From an uncultured Ignisphaera sp. (GTDB taxonomy: Archaea > Thermoproteota > Thermoprotei_A > Sulfolobales > Ignisphaeraceae), in contig CALJEI010000002.1 of NCBI GenBank assembly GCA_938074605.1, forward strand, positions 310,001-374,000: a DNA stretch of 64,000 bases. Reading direction: 5' to 3'. The translations under genes and the position numbers were made by a program. This document shows, in pieces, positions 38,864 to 47,752 of the stretch. Under the pieces are notes generated by a model. That model did not search any database, was not told the DNA's origin, and saw nothing but the letters and a program-made list of their open reading frames with translations. How positions within the stretch are numbered: the stretch's first letter is position 1; each line of letters starts with the position of its first letter.

Positions 38864-39493
38864 ATGATTATAGTGGTAATCGAACATTTAGAACCTTGTA
38901 TCAATAGATGGTTGTTAACAGAATATGAATTTGTATCAGAGATTTTTAAAAATAGGGTTATCTTCACTAATGTAACAAAAGAGCATGAGAGATTACTGCT
39001 TGAACCTCTAGGGGTTATACATAAAGTTTCCGTAGCTGAACTTCTTCAGAATGAGGATAATGTAATTGTTTTAGACCCTAGTGCTGAAGAGAAATTAAAT
39101 GTAAATGACTTAAAAATGAATAAATATGTAGTGATTGGCGGTATAATGGGCGATAACCCACCTAAGGGAAGAACAAAATTGCTAATTACTTCACGACTAA
39201 AAAACGCTTCTTCACGGAATATAGGTAAAAAACAATTCACTATAGCTGGGGCAGCATATATTTTGAGGCAGGTAGAATTGGGTAAAGATATTAATGATAT
39301 AAAGTATGTTTTCGGACTTAAAATCAAAAAGAGGTTGTCTAAGAGTATAGAAATTGAGGTAGAGTTGCCATATGCATTTCCGATAGATGAAAGAGGAAAT
39401 ATTGTTCTTCCGAGAAATTATGAAAATGTTGTTCTAGACTATGCACCAATATATGAAAGTAGACTTTTAACTAGTAAGTATGATATGTGTTAG
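38864..39493 (+). CDS. Sfm1-like SPOUT methyltransferase (DUF431)
   Basis: A 209-residue protein that parallels yeast Sfm1: it opens IVVIEHLEPCINRWLLTEYE, then VIVLDPSAEEKLN, the SAM-binding knot segment KYVVIGGIMGDNPPKGRTK (about residues 86-104), and ends with LPYAFPIDERGNIVLP. Sfm1 methylates an arginine of ribosomal protein S3; archaeal members are annotated as RNA or protein methyltransferases. The substrate here is unknown. It is divergent from lsm and converges on a small membrane gene. Confidence 0.83.
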   Translation: MIIVVIEHLEPCINRWLLTEYEFVSEIFKNRVIFTNVTKEHERLLLEPLGVIHKVSVAELLQNEDNVIVLDPSAEEKLNVNDLKMNKYVVIGGIMGDNPPKGRTKLLITSRLKNASSRNIGKKQFTIAGAAYILRQVELGKDINDIKYVFGLKIKKRLSKSIEIEVELPYAFPIDERGNIVLPRNYENVVLDYAPIYESRLLTSKYDMC

Positions 39494-39763
39494 TATTGCC
39501 AGTGAGAAATACACTGTTATACCACGTAGATAAAGATCAGTTTTAGTTTCAGCTCCAATAACTTTTGCCATTACAATGCTTGGTACATAGAGTATAAACA
39601 GAATTACCCATATTAAGTAGATAGATACATTGAAAAGTAGCTGTTGTAATAACATATTAAATAATGTATGTAGAGAAGTTATATGTATAACTATACTGCA
39701 TAAAATTCCATAAGCACCTCTAGCAAAAATAATCCTTAGGCGGATATTTAATGCGTCCCTCAA
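39467..39763 (-). CDS. Small membrane protein, overlaps neighbours
   Basis: A minus-strand frame whose hydrophobic segments (VIHITSLHTLFNMLL, NVSIYLIWVILFILYVPSIVM, GITVYFSLAILTHIILTS) form about three membrane helices. The frame runs to 39838, but that would cover the RqcH start; the TTG at 39763 (98 residues, starting RDALNIRLRI) is the economical choice. It overlaps the SPOUT gene end by 27 bases. Without it the stretch 39494-39750 would be empty. No family recognised; coding status is likely rather than certain. Confidence 0.5.
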   Translation of the reverse strand: MRDALNIRLRIIFARGAYGILCSIVIHITSLHTLFNMLLQQLLFNVSIYLIWVILFILYVPSIVMAKVIGAETKTDLYLRGITVYFSLAILTHIILTS

Positions 39764-41763
39764 ATGCGACACAGTACTATCGCCAGAAAAATTCGATGAG
39801 CTGGCTCGATATAAAAGTTTGGCTGCAAGAAGTAACAAAGAAGTTGGTAGGTTCGTACATAGATGATGTCTATATACTTGATCAACTTTTAATATTTAAA
39901 CTTAAAAGTGTTAGCCATTCTGAAGAGTTTCTACTTATAATAGAACCAGGAAGGAGAATATCTATCTCACAATTAAAGTTGCGACTTAAGGAGGGGTATG
40001 TAAAGAGTAGCAGTGTATGGAGGGGAAGTTTAAAGAACTGCAATATTATTAGCATTGAACAGTTTAATTATGAGAGAATAATATTCATTAATTTAAAATG
40101 TCGTGGAGAGACCAAGAAAATAGTAATTGAGCTTCTGCCTCGTGGTGTTGTAGCTGTTCTAAGTAGTGATGACACAATACTGTTAGCGAGTTCATATAAG
40201 AGAATGAGGGATAGAGAGATAATGCCTAAGTCTAAATACAAATTACCGCCTAAGAATAGAGCTTTAAACTATTACACTATGGATGTTAATATTCTTAAAA
40301 ATATTCTATTGAATGAATATAATGTAGTGCCAAGTCTTATCAAAAGCTTAGATATCCCCCCAGAAATAGCGGATACAATAAACATTCTGTGTAATTTAAA
40401 CAATAAGAAAATTAGTGATTTAAGTGAAGTTGAATATGAGTGTATCATTGGCAAATTAAAAGAGTTATTATCAACATCAATAGAGAGGCCAACACCATGT
40501 ATTGTCTATAAAGATAACTCTATGGTAGGTTTCTATCCATTTATTCCTGCACGATTCTATGAAAGTGATTACCATATAGAGCACACCCCCTCATTTAATG
40601 ATGCTATAGAAAAATATTTTAGCGAATCATTTAAATCGCTATTGATTTCAAAGAAGTTACAGATAGCTACTAGCGAACTTGAAAAGTTAAAGAAAAGTCT
40701 AGAGGCAATAGATAGAAATTTAGTTGAGCTAAAAAATAAGAAAGAATACACTGAAAAATTATTGAAGATGTTAAGCGGGTTCTACATTAATTTAGAGAAT
40801 ATTCATGAATGTGTAAGAAATACAGTTAAAAACTTTAGCTGGAAAGATATTAGAAAGTGTAGTGATCTTATTACTAATCTAGAGCCCGATAAAGGACTAT
40901 ATAAAATTAACATTAATAGCCTTGAATTAGAATTGGATGTTAGAAAAACCTTTGCAGAAAATTATTTTGTATTACAAAAACTATTATCAGACATTGATAA
41001 ATCTATTAAAAGAGCGTTAAAAGAAAGAGATAATATCGAGATGAAAATAAGTGAATTAAATAATATTGTAAAAGATGAGGTAAAGAAAGTAGAGTTAAAA
41101 CTAAGTAAAAAAATTGAGTGGTATGAAAAATTTCATTGGATGATATCATCAGAAGGTTTTCTAATTATTGGTGGTAGAGATGCAAGCCAAAATATCAAAT
41201 TGATAAAGAAGTATTTGGAGCAAAATGATATAGTACTCCATGCTGATATTCATGGAGCTAGCGTCATTATTATAAAAACTGATGGTAATGAGGTAGGCGA
41301 AAAAACTTTAAAGGAAGCCGCTGTACTTGCAGCTAGTTACAGTAAAGCGTGGAAAATAGGCTTAGCATCTACTGATGTTTTCTGGATCTACGGTTCACAA
41401 GTTTCATTAAAACCGCCATCGGGGGAGTATCTACCTAAGGGTGCTTTTATGGTGTATGGTAAGAAAAATTATATAAATAACGTAGAGCTAAGACTTGCAA
41501 TAGGTGTTGAATCAATGAGTATTGATAATGGTAGTAAAGCAGTTATAAGAGTTATTGCAGGACCTGAAGAAATTGTCAAAGAAAAGGCACTTGCTCATAT
41601 GGTGCTAGTACCTGGTAATGAAACACCGGAAAGTATAGCAAAAATGTTTTTGGAGAATATTAAGAAAGCTTTGAAGGACATTATTATAGCTATTGATGTT
41701 AAAGATATTGAACTTAGAATCCCAGGTCGAAGTAAAGTAATTAAACTAGTTATACCTAAATAA
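39751..41763 (+). CDS. rqcH: RqcH/NEMF-type ribosome quality-control factor (NFACT)
   Basis: A 670-residue NFACT protein. NFACT-N domain in the first 220 residues (MSWLDIKVWLQEVTKKLVG, LLIIEPGRRISI), a long coiled coil (about 300-470), and the NFACT-R domain (WYEKFHWMISSEGFLIIGGRDASQN, then DIHGASVIIIK and SYSKAWKIGLASTDVFWI). Such proteins bind stalled 50S subunits and recruit charged tRNA-Ala for C-terminal tailing. Start ATG 39751 with AGGCGG upstream; ATG 39796 (MSWLDIK) is the alternative. Confidence 0.93.
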   Translation: MRPSNATQYYRQKNSMSWLDIKVWLQEVTKKLVGSYIDDVYILDQLLIFKLKSVSHSEEFLLIIEPGRRISISQLKLRLKEGYVKSSSVWRGSLKNCNIISIEQFNYERIIFINLKCRGETKKIVIELLPRGVVAVLSSDDTILLASSYKRMRDREIMPKSKYKLPPKNRALNYYTMDVNILKNILLNEYNVVPSLIKSLDIPPEIADTINILCNLNNKKISDLSEVEYECIIGKLKELLSTSIERPTPCIVYKDNSMVGFYPFIPARFYESDYHIEHTPSFNDAIEKYFSESFKSLLISKKLQIATSELEKLKKSLEAIDRNLVELKNKKEYTEKLLKMLSGFYINLENIHECVRNTVKNFSWKDIRKCSDLITNLEPDKGLYKININSLELELDVRKTFAENYFVLQKLLSDIDKSIKRALKERDNIEMKISELNNIVKDEVKKVELKLSKKIEWYEKFHWMISSEGFLIIGGRDASQNIKLIKKYLEQNDIVLHADIHGASVIIIKTDGNEVGEKTLKEAAVLAASYSKAWKIGLASTDVFWIYGSQVSLKPPSGEYLPKGAFMVYGKKNYINNVELRLAIGVESMSIDNGSKAVIRVIAGPEEIVKEKALAHMVLVPGNETPESIAKMFLENIKKALKDIIIAIDVKDIELRIPGRSKVIKLVIPK

Positions 41764-41779
41764 TACATCGGTGTCAAAA

Positions 41780-42187
41780 ATGTTAAAAGCATTTGATGTA
41801 ATGGTACCTAATCCTATACGAGTAAAGGCTGATATCACTGTATTTGAAGCAATTAAGACTATGGAAAGACATAATATAGCGTCACTAATAGTGGTTAATG
41901 AGGATGATATAGTATTAGGTGTTGTCACGGCAAAGGATTTAATTTTAAGAGTATTTGCAAAAGGGCTTGACCCTAAGAATACTAGAATTATAGACATAGT
42001 CTCAAGACCTGTTACCATTGTCGAGCCAGATACATTACTAAAAGATGTTATTAACTTAATGATAGGCACTGGACATGGTCATATTCCTGTTGTTAATAAA
42101 TCAGGAAAAGCAATAGGCATCGTAACAATAGATGATATACTAAAATTCGTACCTGAACTTCTAGAAATAATTGAAATGAGAAAGTAA
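41780..42187 (+). CDS. Two-CBS-domain protein
   Basis: A 135-residue protein made of a tandem CBS pair: first domain MVPNPIRVKADITVFEAIKTM ... VVTAKDLILR, second IVSRPVTIVEPDTLLKDVINLM ... GIVTIDDILKF. It binds adenine nucleotides or similar ligands in most homologues and works as a regulatory module. The frame opens at GTG 41771; GGTG at 41770-41773 sits 6 bases before ATG 41780, so ATG is chosen. It follows rqcH by 16 bases. Confidence 0.9.
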   Translation: MLKAFDVMVPNPIRVKADITVFEAIKTMERHNIASLIVVNEDDIVLGVVTAKDLILRVFAKGLDPKNTRIIDIVSRPVTIVEPDTLLKDVINLMIGTGHGHIPVVNKSGKAIGIVTIDDILKFVPELLEIIEMRK

Positions 42188-42213
42188 AGTTTGGTAACTT
42201 CTTCTAAAATAAT

Positions 42214-43380
42214 TCAAAAAGAACCAAAATTCTTGGCCCACTCTTCGTAGAGCTTAATTATGGAGCTTGATATAGTAGGCTTCCTCTTATTCAACACCTC
42301 CATAAAATCATTCATAGCAACAGGTCTTGGATTATCTAATAAAGCATTGGATTTAAACAGTTCTCTAATAGTTTTCAGATATGCTTCTAAAACAATATCT
42401 CTTATATCACTAGCTGAATACCCCTCAGTTTTTTCAGCAAGAACATCTATATTGACATCTCCGGCTATTTTTATAAACCTTAGGTAGTATTCAAATAGTG
42501 CCTTGCGTGCTTCTTTGCCTGGAGGTGGAATGTATACTCTCTTTTGGAATCTACGTAAAAACCCTAGATCCAACTTCCATGGCTTATTGGTAGCCGCTAT
42601 AACGTATATGAAGTGTTTCTTTCCTTTTTCATTTAATCCATCCAATTCTTTCAAGAGCTGATTACGTACTCTAGCCTCGCCACCAATCTCATTTTCATAA
42701 ACCCCCAATAAAGCATCTGCTTCATCAATAAATATAATAACGGGCTTTGAAGTACCAACATTTCTGGCATAGTTAAATATTGTTGCAACCTTCTTTTCTG
42801 CTTCACCGAGCCATTTCGACATGATGTTTGCTGCATCTATTTGCATGAAAACACCGTCTATTTCATTAGCTGTTGCAGCTGCTATCATAGTTTTGCCACA
42901 GCCAGGGGGACCATATAGTAGTATTCCTCTAGGCCATCCAAGTGGAAATAGATCTGGTCTTTTAGTTGGATATATAATTGAATCAAGTATAGATTGTTTA
43001 GCATCATCAAGCCCTATTATGTCTTCAAAACGAATTGAGGGTTTTTCGATAACTATAAACTCCTGTAATGCCTTCTCTATATTTTCATTATCACCTTGCA
43101 TACTTCCATTATTGTCTCCCGAGACGGATATACTTATCTTAGATTCTTCCTCAAGTTCTTTTGCTTTCTTTATATATCCCTCTGCAACAGATTTATAGAT
43201 ACTTATCATAGGATCGCTTCTATAATTATTTAGTATTGTAATTAATATTTCAGCAGCCTTTCTATAGTTTTTAGCAGCATCAATTTTATTTCCAACTCTT
43301 TCATTAATCATAGCTTCATTAACATATTTTCTTGCCAGTGCTTCTAAATATTCACGTCCCCCGCTCAAGAGAGATCCCAA
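42214..43380 (-). CDS. cdvC: CdvC, Vps4-like AAA+ ATPase of the division machinery
   Basis: A 388-residue Vps4 homologue: MIT domain at residues 10-75, then AAA+ with Walker A GPPGCGKT (about 157), Walker B IIFIDEADALL (about 215) and the second region of homology ATNKPWKLDLGFLRRFQKRV with arginine fingers. It disassembles ESCRT-III-like polymers during cytokinesis. TTG start; third gene of the cdvABC operon, 30 bases after cdvB. Confidence 0.97.
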   Translation of the reverse strand: MGSLLSGGREYLEALARKYVNEAMINERVGNKIDAAKNYRKAAEILITILNNYRSDPMISIYKSVAEGYIKKAKELEEESKISISVSGDNNGSMQGDNENIEKALQEFIVIEKPSIRFEDIIGLDDAKQSILDSIIYPTKRPDLFPLGWPRGILLYGPPGCGKTMIAAATANEIDGVFMQIDAANIMSKWLGEAEKKVATIFNYARNVGTSKPVIIFIDEADALLGVYENEIGGEARVRNQLLKELDGLNEKGKKHFIYVIAATNKPWKLDLGFLRRFQKRVYIPPPGKEARKALFEYYLRFIKIAGDVNIDVLAEKTEGYSASDIRDIVLEAYLKTIRELFKSNALLDNPRPVAMNDFMEVLNKRKPTISSSIIKLYEEWAKNFGSF

Positions 43381-43410
43381 GAAATTAATGTAATTGTATG
43401 TAAAAATCTT

Positions 43411-44304
43411 CTAAGTTAGTTTTATAAATCCTTTTTGTTCAAGCCGCTTCAGTATTGCAATGATTATTTCACTTGATACCCCAAATTTCTCTGCACATTC
43501 CTCTACCCTTATGATGCCTTTATTGCTAACAATATAGTTATATACTTGAAGTTCTAAGCCACTATCAACATATCTTGACTGTGGTTGTAGTACAATAAAT
43601 TTCTGTGGTGTAAAGGATGTAGGGATGGCAGCATCTATGGAGCTTCTGCTATCGACATAAGAGGTAGGGGTAGATATGGCAGGTGATGAAGTAAGTCTGT
43701 TATTTACTACATCTTCGAGCTGAACAGGTATAGGGGGCAACGATGCCTTTAGCCTCTCCTCTGCTTGTGCCTCAACTTCTTTCAATATATCCTCTACTTC
43801 CTTTGTCTTACTGGCTACATTTAAAACTACATCTGGAGCTTGTGTTGATGTAATTAAGGAATTCACATTGTTAACAATGTTATCAAGAGTTATTGCTAAT
43901 TCCGGCATTGTGTTTGTAAACATGGATTTTAATTCACTTAATATTCCCATGGTTGTTGATAGAACCCTAATATCGTTAACTATATTCATGGTTTTCATTC
44001 TCTCTAAGAGTCTTTCAATTGCCAGCAAAGCTATATGTATATACTTCATAAGTCTTCTAACTTCAGCAATTTCTGCAGCATATATTGTTGCTCTTTCCCT
44101 ATCACTAGAACTTAGTGACTTAACTGCATTAGTAAGAAGCTCATCATCTCTATCCTTTAATCTCTTTCTAATTTCTTCTAATTTTACCTTTAAATCATTC
44201 AATGAGGTAACTATATAGATTAAGGCACTTTTTTGTGGATCGCGTCTAGAGGTTATATTTAGAATTTTTATAAATGAATCAAAAATTCCTGCTGAAGTAG
44301 ACAT
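43411..44304 (-). CDS. cdvB: CdvB, ESCRT-III-like division protein
   Basis: A 297-residue protein with the Snf7-like helical core (residues 20-185), a proline-rich MIM2-like segment LPPIPVQLEDV (about 189-199) that should dock to the MIT domain of CdvC, a low-complexity linker and a C-terminal winged helix (about 245-297) that binds CdvA. It polymerises at mid-cell. GGGGT lies a few bases before the ATG. Operon with cdvA and cdvC. Confidence 0.96.
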   Translation of the reverse strand: MSTSAGIFDSFIKILNITSRRDPQKSALIYIVTSLNDLKVKLEEIRKRLKDRDDELLTNAVKSLSSSDRERATIYAAEIAEVRRLMKYIHIALLAIERLLERMKTMNIVNDIRVLSTTMGILSELKSMFTNTMPELAITLDNIVNNVNSLITSTQAPDVVLNVASKTKEVEDILKEVEAQAEERLKASLPPIPVQLEDVVNNRLTSSPAISTPTSYVDSRSSIDAAIPTSFTPQKFIVLQPQSRYVDSGLELQVYNYIVSNKGIIRVEECAEKFGVSSEIIIAILKRLEQKGFIKLT

Positions 44305-44335
44305 GTAGTACCCCCGTTTATAGAAATGCTCAAAG

Positions 44336-45028
44336 CTACCCTGTAACTACCTTGACAGCTATTGGTTGTTGTACAGTTGTTGGTGGAGCAACTTGAATCT
44401 CCTCTTGCTGTGTTACTACTGCAGTTAACTCTTGTTCAAGTTTATCTATGAGGATTGTATGTTTTTCTACATCCTTTTTCTCCTCCAATGCTGCTTGTCT
44501 CGCAAACCTCATAAAATCAGCTGATATCTTAAAACCATTCTCAGGTAATTCACCAGATGTATAGCTTATCATTAAGTGTGTCAAGGCCTTCTCAATATGT
44601 ATTACAAAGTTCTCTAGTTCATACGTTCTTTTCCTTAGAATATCTTTTAGATTCTTTATCTCAATCCTTAGTTTATCTAACTCCTTTGAATATCTCTCCT
44701 TTAATTCTCTATATGCGTGTTGTGGTATCTGATTCTTTTTAAACAACTCCTCCATAGATTTAAATCGCTTTTTCAATACATCAAGCTTTCGTTCAAGTTT
44801 TTTAGCTTCAACAAGCCACTCAGGTAAAAGCTTAAGACCATCAACATTATGTTCAAACCTCTCTACTGTAATGGTTTCATAAGAAGCATCGTTTGTCATG
44901 ACTTCAAATGATGTGGCCTTTCCATCTACATCACTATAGACTCCAACTAGTACACCTACTTTCCTCCCATATATGTCAGTTATTGTTTGACCTAAATATG
45001 GAGCTATACTCTCTATCACTATATCCAT
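44336..45028 (-). CDS. cdvA: CdvA, membrane-binding division protein
   Basis: A 230-residue crenarchaeal division protein: PRC-barrel-like N-terminus (TITDIYGRKVGVLVGVYSDVDG), coiled coil (about 75-150), acidic middle and a proline-containing C-terminal peptide (PPTTVQQPIAVKVV) that corresponds to the ESCRT-III-binding (E3B) segment recruiting CdvB. The frame begins at TTG 45037; GGGTTGAT directly upstream of ATG 45028 supports the ATG. First gene of the operon. Confidence 0.95.
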   Translation of the reverse strand: MDIVIESIAPYLGQTITDIYGRKVGVLVGVYSDVDGKATSFEVMTNDASYETITVERFEHNVDGLKLLPEWLVEAKKLERKLDVLKKRFKSMEELFKKNQIPQHAYRELKERYSKELDKLRIEIKNLKDILRKRTYELENFVIHIEKALTHLMISYTSGELPENGFKISADFMRFARQAALEEKKDVEKHTILIDKLEQELTAVVTQQEEIQVAPPTTVQQPIAVKVVTG

Positions 45029-45130
45029 TTTTATCAACCCTATTTCTTAGATTGTGTATCAGATATCTATAAAAGGTGTGACATTTTTTCCCAATCAATT
45101 AGAATCAATCAATATAGTATGTTTTAGAAT

Positions 45131-46846
45131 TCAAAGTAAATTTAATAACAGTATCGCAATAGGAAATATTATATGGATTGAAATTAGAATTAATTTAAGA
45201 TACCTAACTACAAAGCCTCCTATCTGTTTTGCTAGCTCTAATAGTTCAAATATTTTTAGGCCAACTACATTTACCTTAGTATTATATACTATCAGAGATA
45301 CCTTTGTATCCAAAAGATTGCTGATCGATGCCTTAATAGCTCTTTCAACTGCCCTTACGATATTTTCATTAATTTCAACTGCATAGTATGGTGAGTCAAA
45401 GGCTGTTCCAGCACAGCTATGGTCATCTAAAGTTATTATCTCTGCATCTCTAATTCCATTATTTATTGCAATTCTTCTTAGCGAATCCCTTACACCTATC
45501 TTCGCATTATTTCCATATAGATATATCAACGAGTATCTTACATCATCACACTCCATAGTTAGAACTTTTACCTTATTTATACAAAGCCCTCTAACATTAC
45601 CATATACTAAAGACTCACCATAACCAGTTTTAAAGCTGTTACATACTTTTCTACGAATTGAAATTGATGCTGTTATTATTGAATTGAACTTGTTTGGATC
45701 AGTTTCACGTAATCCTTCAATGTTATGACAATCGATAATAACAGCATGTTTGAAACCATATATAGGTGCAATCTCTTCAGCATACTTCTGAACTTCATAT
45801 GGTATATCATCACCACCTACTATAGGTGATGATAAAGCTATGAGCGCTAGGTAATTAGTTTGAAAAACAAATGCTTCGTAGAGTTCATCATAAACCTTAA
45901 AAGGTTCATATACAATTTCATATCTATCATTTAAGCTGGAATTACTAAGTATTTTGTTTGCCATCTCGCTAGAAAGTCTTTCTGCTTCGTTTCTATTTAT
46001 AAGATCTAATTCGTGTGAACCTGCACCATGTAAAATAAATGTTTTAATTCCTTTGGAATTTAACATTTCATCTAGGTAGTGGGGAAGAAGGGTGCTTCCT
46101 AAGGTTTTAAATGGCCCAAAGTGTACACCTGGCATTATCATTGCTATAACACCATCTTGTCTATGAAATAGTATTGAATATATTTTGATTTCTCTTCCCT
46201 CCCTAAGTTTACTTATCTGGAATTCAATATCATCGTCTACGCCAGTTAATACATATTTAGCCCATGCACTAGATAACTCAAATAGATTAACACCCCTTTT
46301 ATGTGAACTAAGAATATTATTAAGATGTATCAATGGTATTGTTATAAATATCAACATAGACATTCGGATAGAAATATTCACAGTATTAAACCTATCAACA
46401 AATATTATGAATAGAATTTCTAACAATATAAAGACTAAAAATACCATTATGCTCTTCTTTCTTGAGTTTACTAAGCCTTGTAGAATTAATAGAGCAAACA
46501 AGGGGGGCACTATATATAGCATCCCATATATACTGGCAAGCGAACCTAAAAACTCCAATAAAATTCCTGGTGCTGTTAAAAATATTATCATGTTCAATAT
46601 TTGTCTGCTCTTCATATATGGTACTAGAGTCTTTATCACTAGTGGCATAAGAGAAAAATAAAGCATATGAATCATTACTGCAGTAAATGCTACTATACTA
46701 CAGTGATAATTTTTAACAATACACGGCAACAAATCTATAAAGAGAATAATTAGTATATATAGTGGATATAAAAGAGATATATATTTAGCTATTTTTGAAG
46801 GTATACGCAAGAACCTATAATATTTTAATGCTATGGTATCTAACAT
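45131..46846 (-). CDS. DUF2070 family membrane protein
   Basis: A 571-residue archaeal DUF2070 protein: seven or so hydrophobic segments in the first 190 residues, a soluble domain with the conserved MIMPGVHFGPFKTLGSTLLPHYL and ILHGAGSHELDLINR motifs (about residues 236-280) and histidines that could hold a metal (HFGP, HGAGSHE, DCHN, DDHSCAG), then a final membrane helix. The His/Asp pattern hints at a hydrolase, unproven. It is upstream of and parallel to the cdv operon with a 100-base gap. Confidence 0.88.
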   Translation of the reverse strand: MLDTIALKYYRFLRIPSKIAKYISLLYPLYILIILFIDLLPCIVKNYHCSIVAFTAVMIHMLYFSLMPLVIKTLVPYMKSRQILNMIIFLTAPGILLEFLGSLASIYGMLYIVPPLFALLILQGLVNSRKKSIMVFLVFILLEILFIIFVDRFNTVNISIRMSMLIFITIPLIHLNNILSSHKRGVNLFELSSAWAKYVLTGVDDDIEFQISKLREGREIKIYSILFHRQDGVIAMIMPGVHFGPFKTLGSTLLPHYLDEMLNSKGIKTFILHGAGSHELDLINRNEAERLSSEMANKILSNSSLNDRYEIVYEPFKVYDELYEAFVFQTNYLALIALSSPIVGGDDIPYEVQKYAEEIAPIYGFKHAVIIDCHNIEGLRETDPNKFNSIITASISIRRKVCNSFKTGYGESLVYGNVRGLCINKVKVLTMECDDVRYSLIYLYGNNAKIGVRDSLRRIAINNGIRDAEIITLDDHSCAGTAFDSPYYAVEINENIVRAVERAIKASISNLLDTKVSLIVYNTKVNVVGLKIFELLELAKQIGGFVVRYLKLILISIHIIFPIAILLLNLL

Positions 46847-47415
46847 AGCATTATCACTCTAAGTTACCACTATACCATGCATACCAACTTTTATTCAAAT
46901 TGAATACAGTAGTCAGATACTTTTATTCATGAATTACTGAATAAAAATTTTTATAAGATATGGTATGGGTAGATTAAATTGTAATTGTATCTGAAGAATG
47001 GCTAGTAATAGTGAAATGAACTAAAAACCCTATGCTCCTTTAACATAGTATTATTAGAAATAAGATATTTACTATTTACATCTATTCCCCACTCCATTCA
47101 TATTTCAAAATCTTTACTATTGGTAAATCACTAGAAAATTGTCTTCTTCATATTTTCCCAATGTTTACGGACTTTGTAAATAATTCAATGTATTGCTTAA
47201 AGCTTTGAATGACAATGGAAGTAATGCGTCAAACTACTAGAGCTTAACACAGATGGAGGCCCGGTTTGCTAGTCTCAATAGCTGTCCATGAACTTAACAA
47301 ATAGGTCCCTAGAATACGAATACAAAAGAACATAAATAAAAATGCAGAGTGCAAGTAATAAGTAAAATAATTAAATTGTTTTTAATTTATGAGTAGGCTT
47401 AGAGGTTAGAAAAAT
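46847..47415. other. Intergenic, no gene seen
   Basis: About 570 AT-rich bases between the leftward DUF2070 gene and a rightward small gene. It must contain both promoters. A slightly GC-richer patch lies near 47250-47290 but has no matched C/D boxes or clear hairpin. I see no coding ORF. Confidence 0.55.
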
Positions 47416-47736
47416 ATGATAGAGGTTGAAAAATTTCGGAAAATGTTAATCAGTGCTGGATTTGAAAAGACATACTTAATTGAAGAACAACCCAACTGTA
47501 TAGTTTATATGGGGATTTATAGAAATAAAGAGGTTATAATAGCTCTTTTCAAGGGAATATCATCATTTTATGCAAAAATAGTTCCAGTAACTCTAATTCT
47601 ACCATCTCACTGGCATTGCCATTATATAAAATATTTACCAGTAGGATGGTATGTGTTTTCCAATAGTATCGATGACCTTGTTAAGCGTTTAAGTGAGAAA
47701 GTGTCAAAGATTATTGAATTAAAAGTGTTCTACTAA
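47416..47736 (+). CDS. Uncharacterised 106-residue protein
   Basis: A small soluble protein starting MIEVEKFRKMLISAGFEKTYL with a beta-rich middle and a HWHCHYIKYLPVGWYVF segment (three His and one Cys within seven residues) that could bind a metal. No family recognised. It stands alone, converging on the KaiC-like gene with a 16-base gap. The GAGGTT near 47402 is a possible ribosome site. Confidence 0.55.
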   Translation: MIEVEKFRKMLISAGFEKTYLIEEQPNCIVYMGIYRNKEVIIALFKGISSFYAKIVPVTLILPSHWHCHYIKYLPVGWYVFSNSIDDLVKRLSEKVSKIIELKVFY

Positions 47737-47752
47737 TTCATTAATTCATTAA

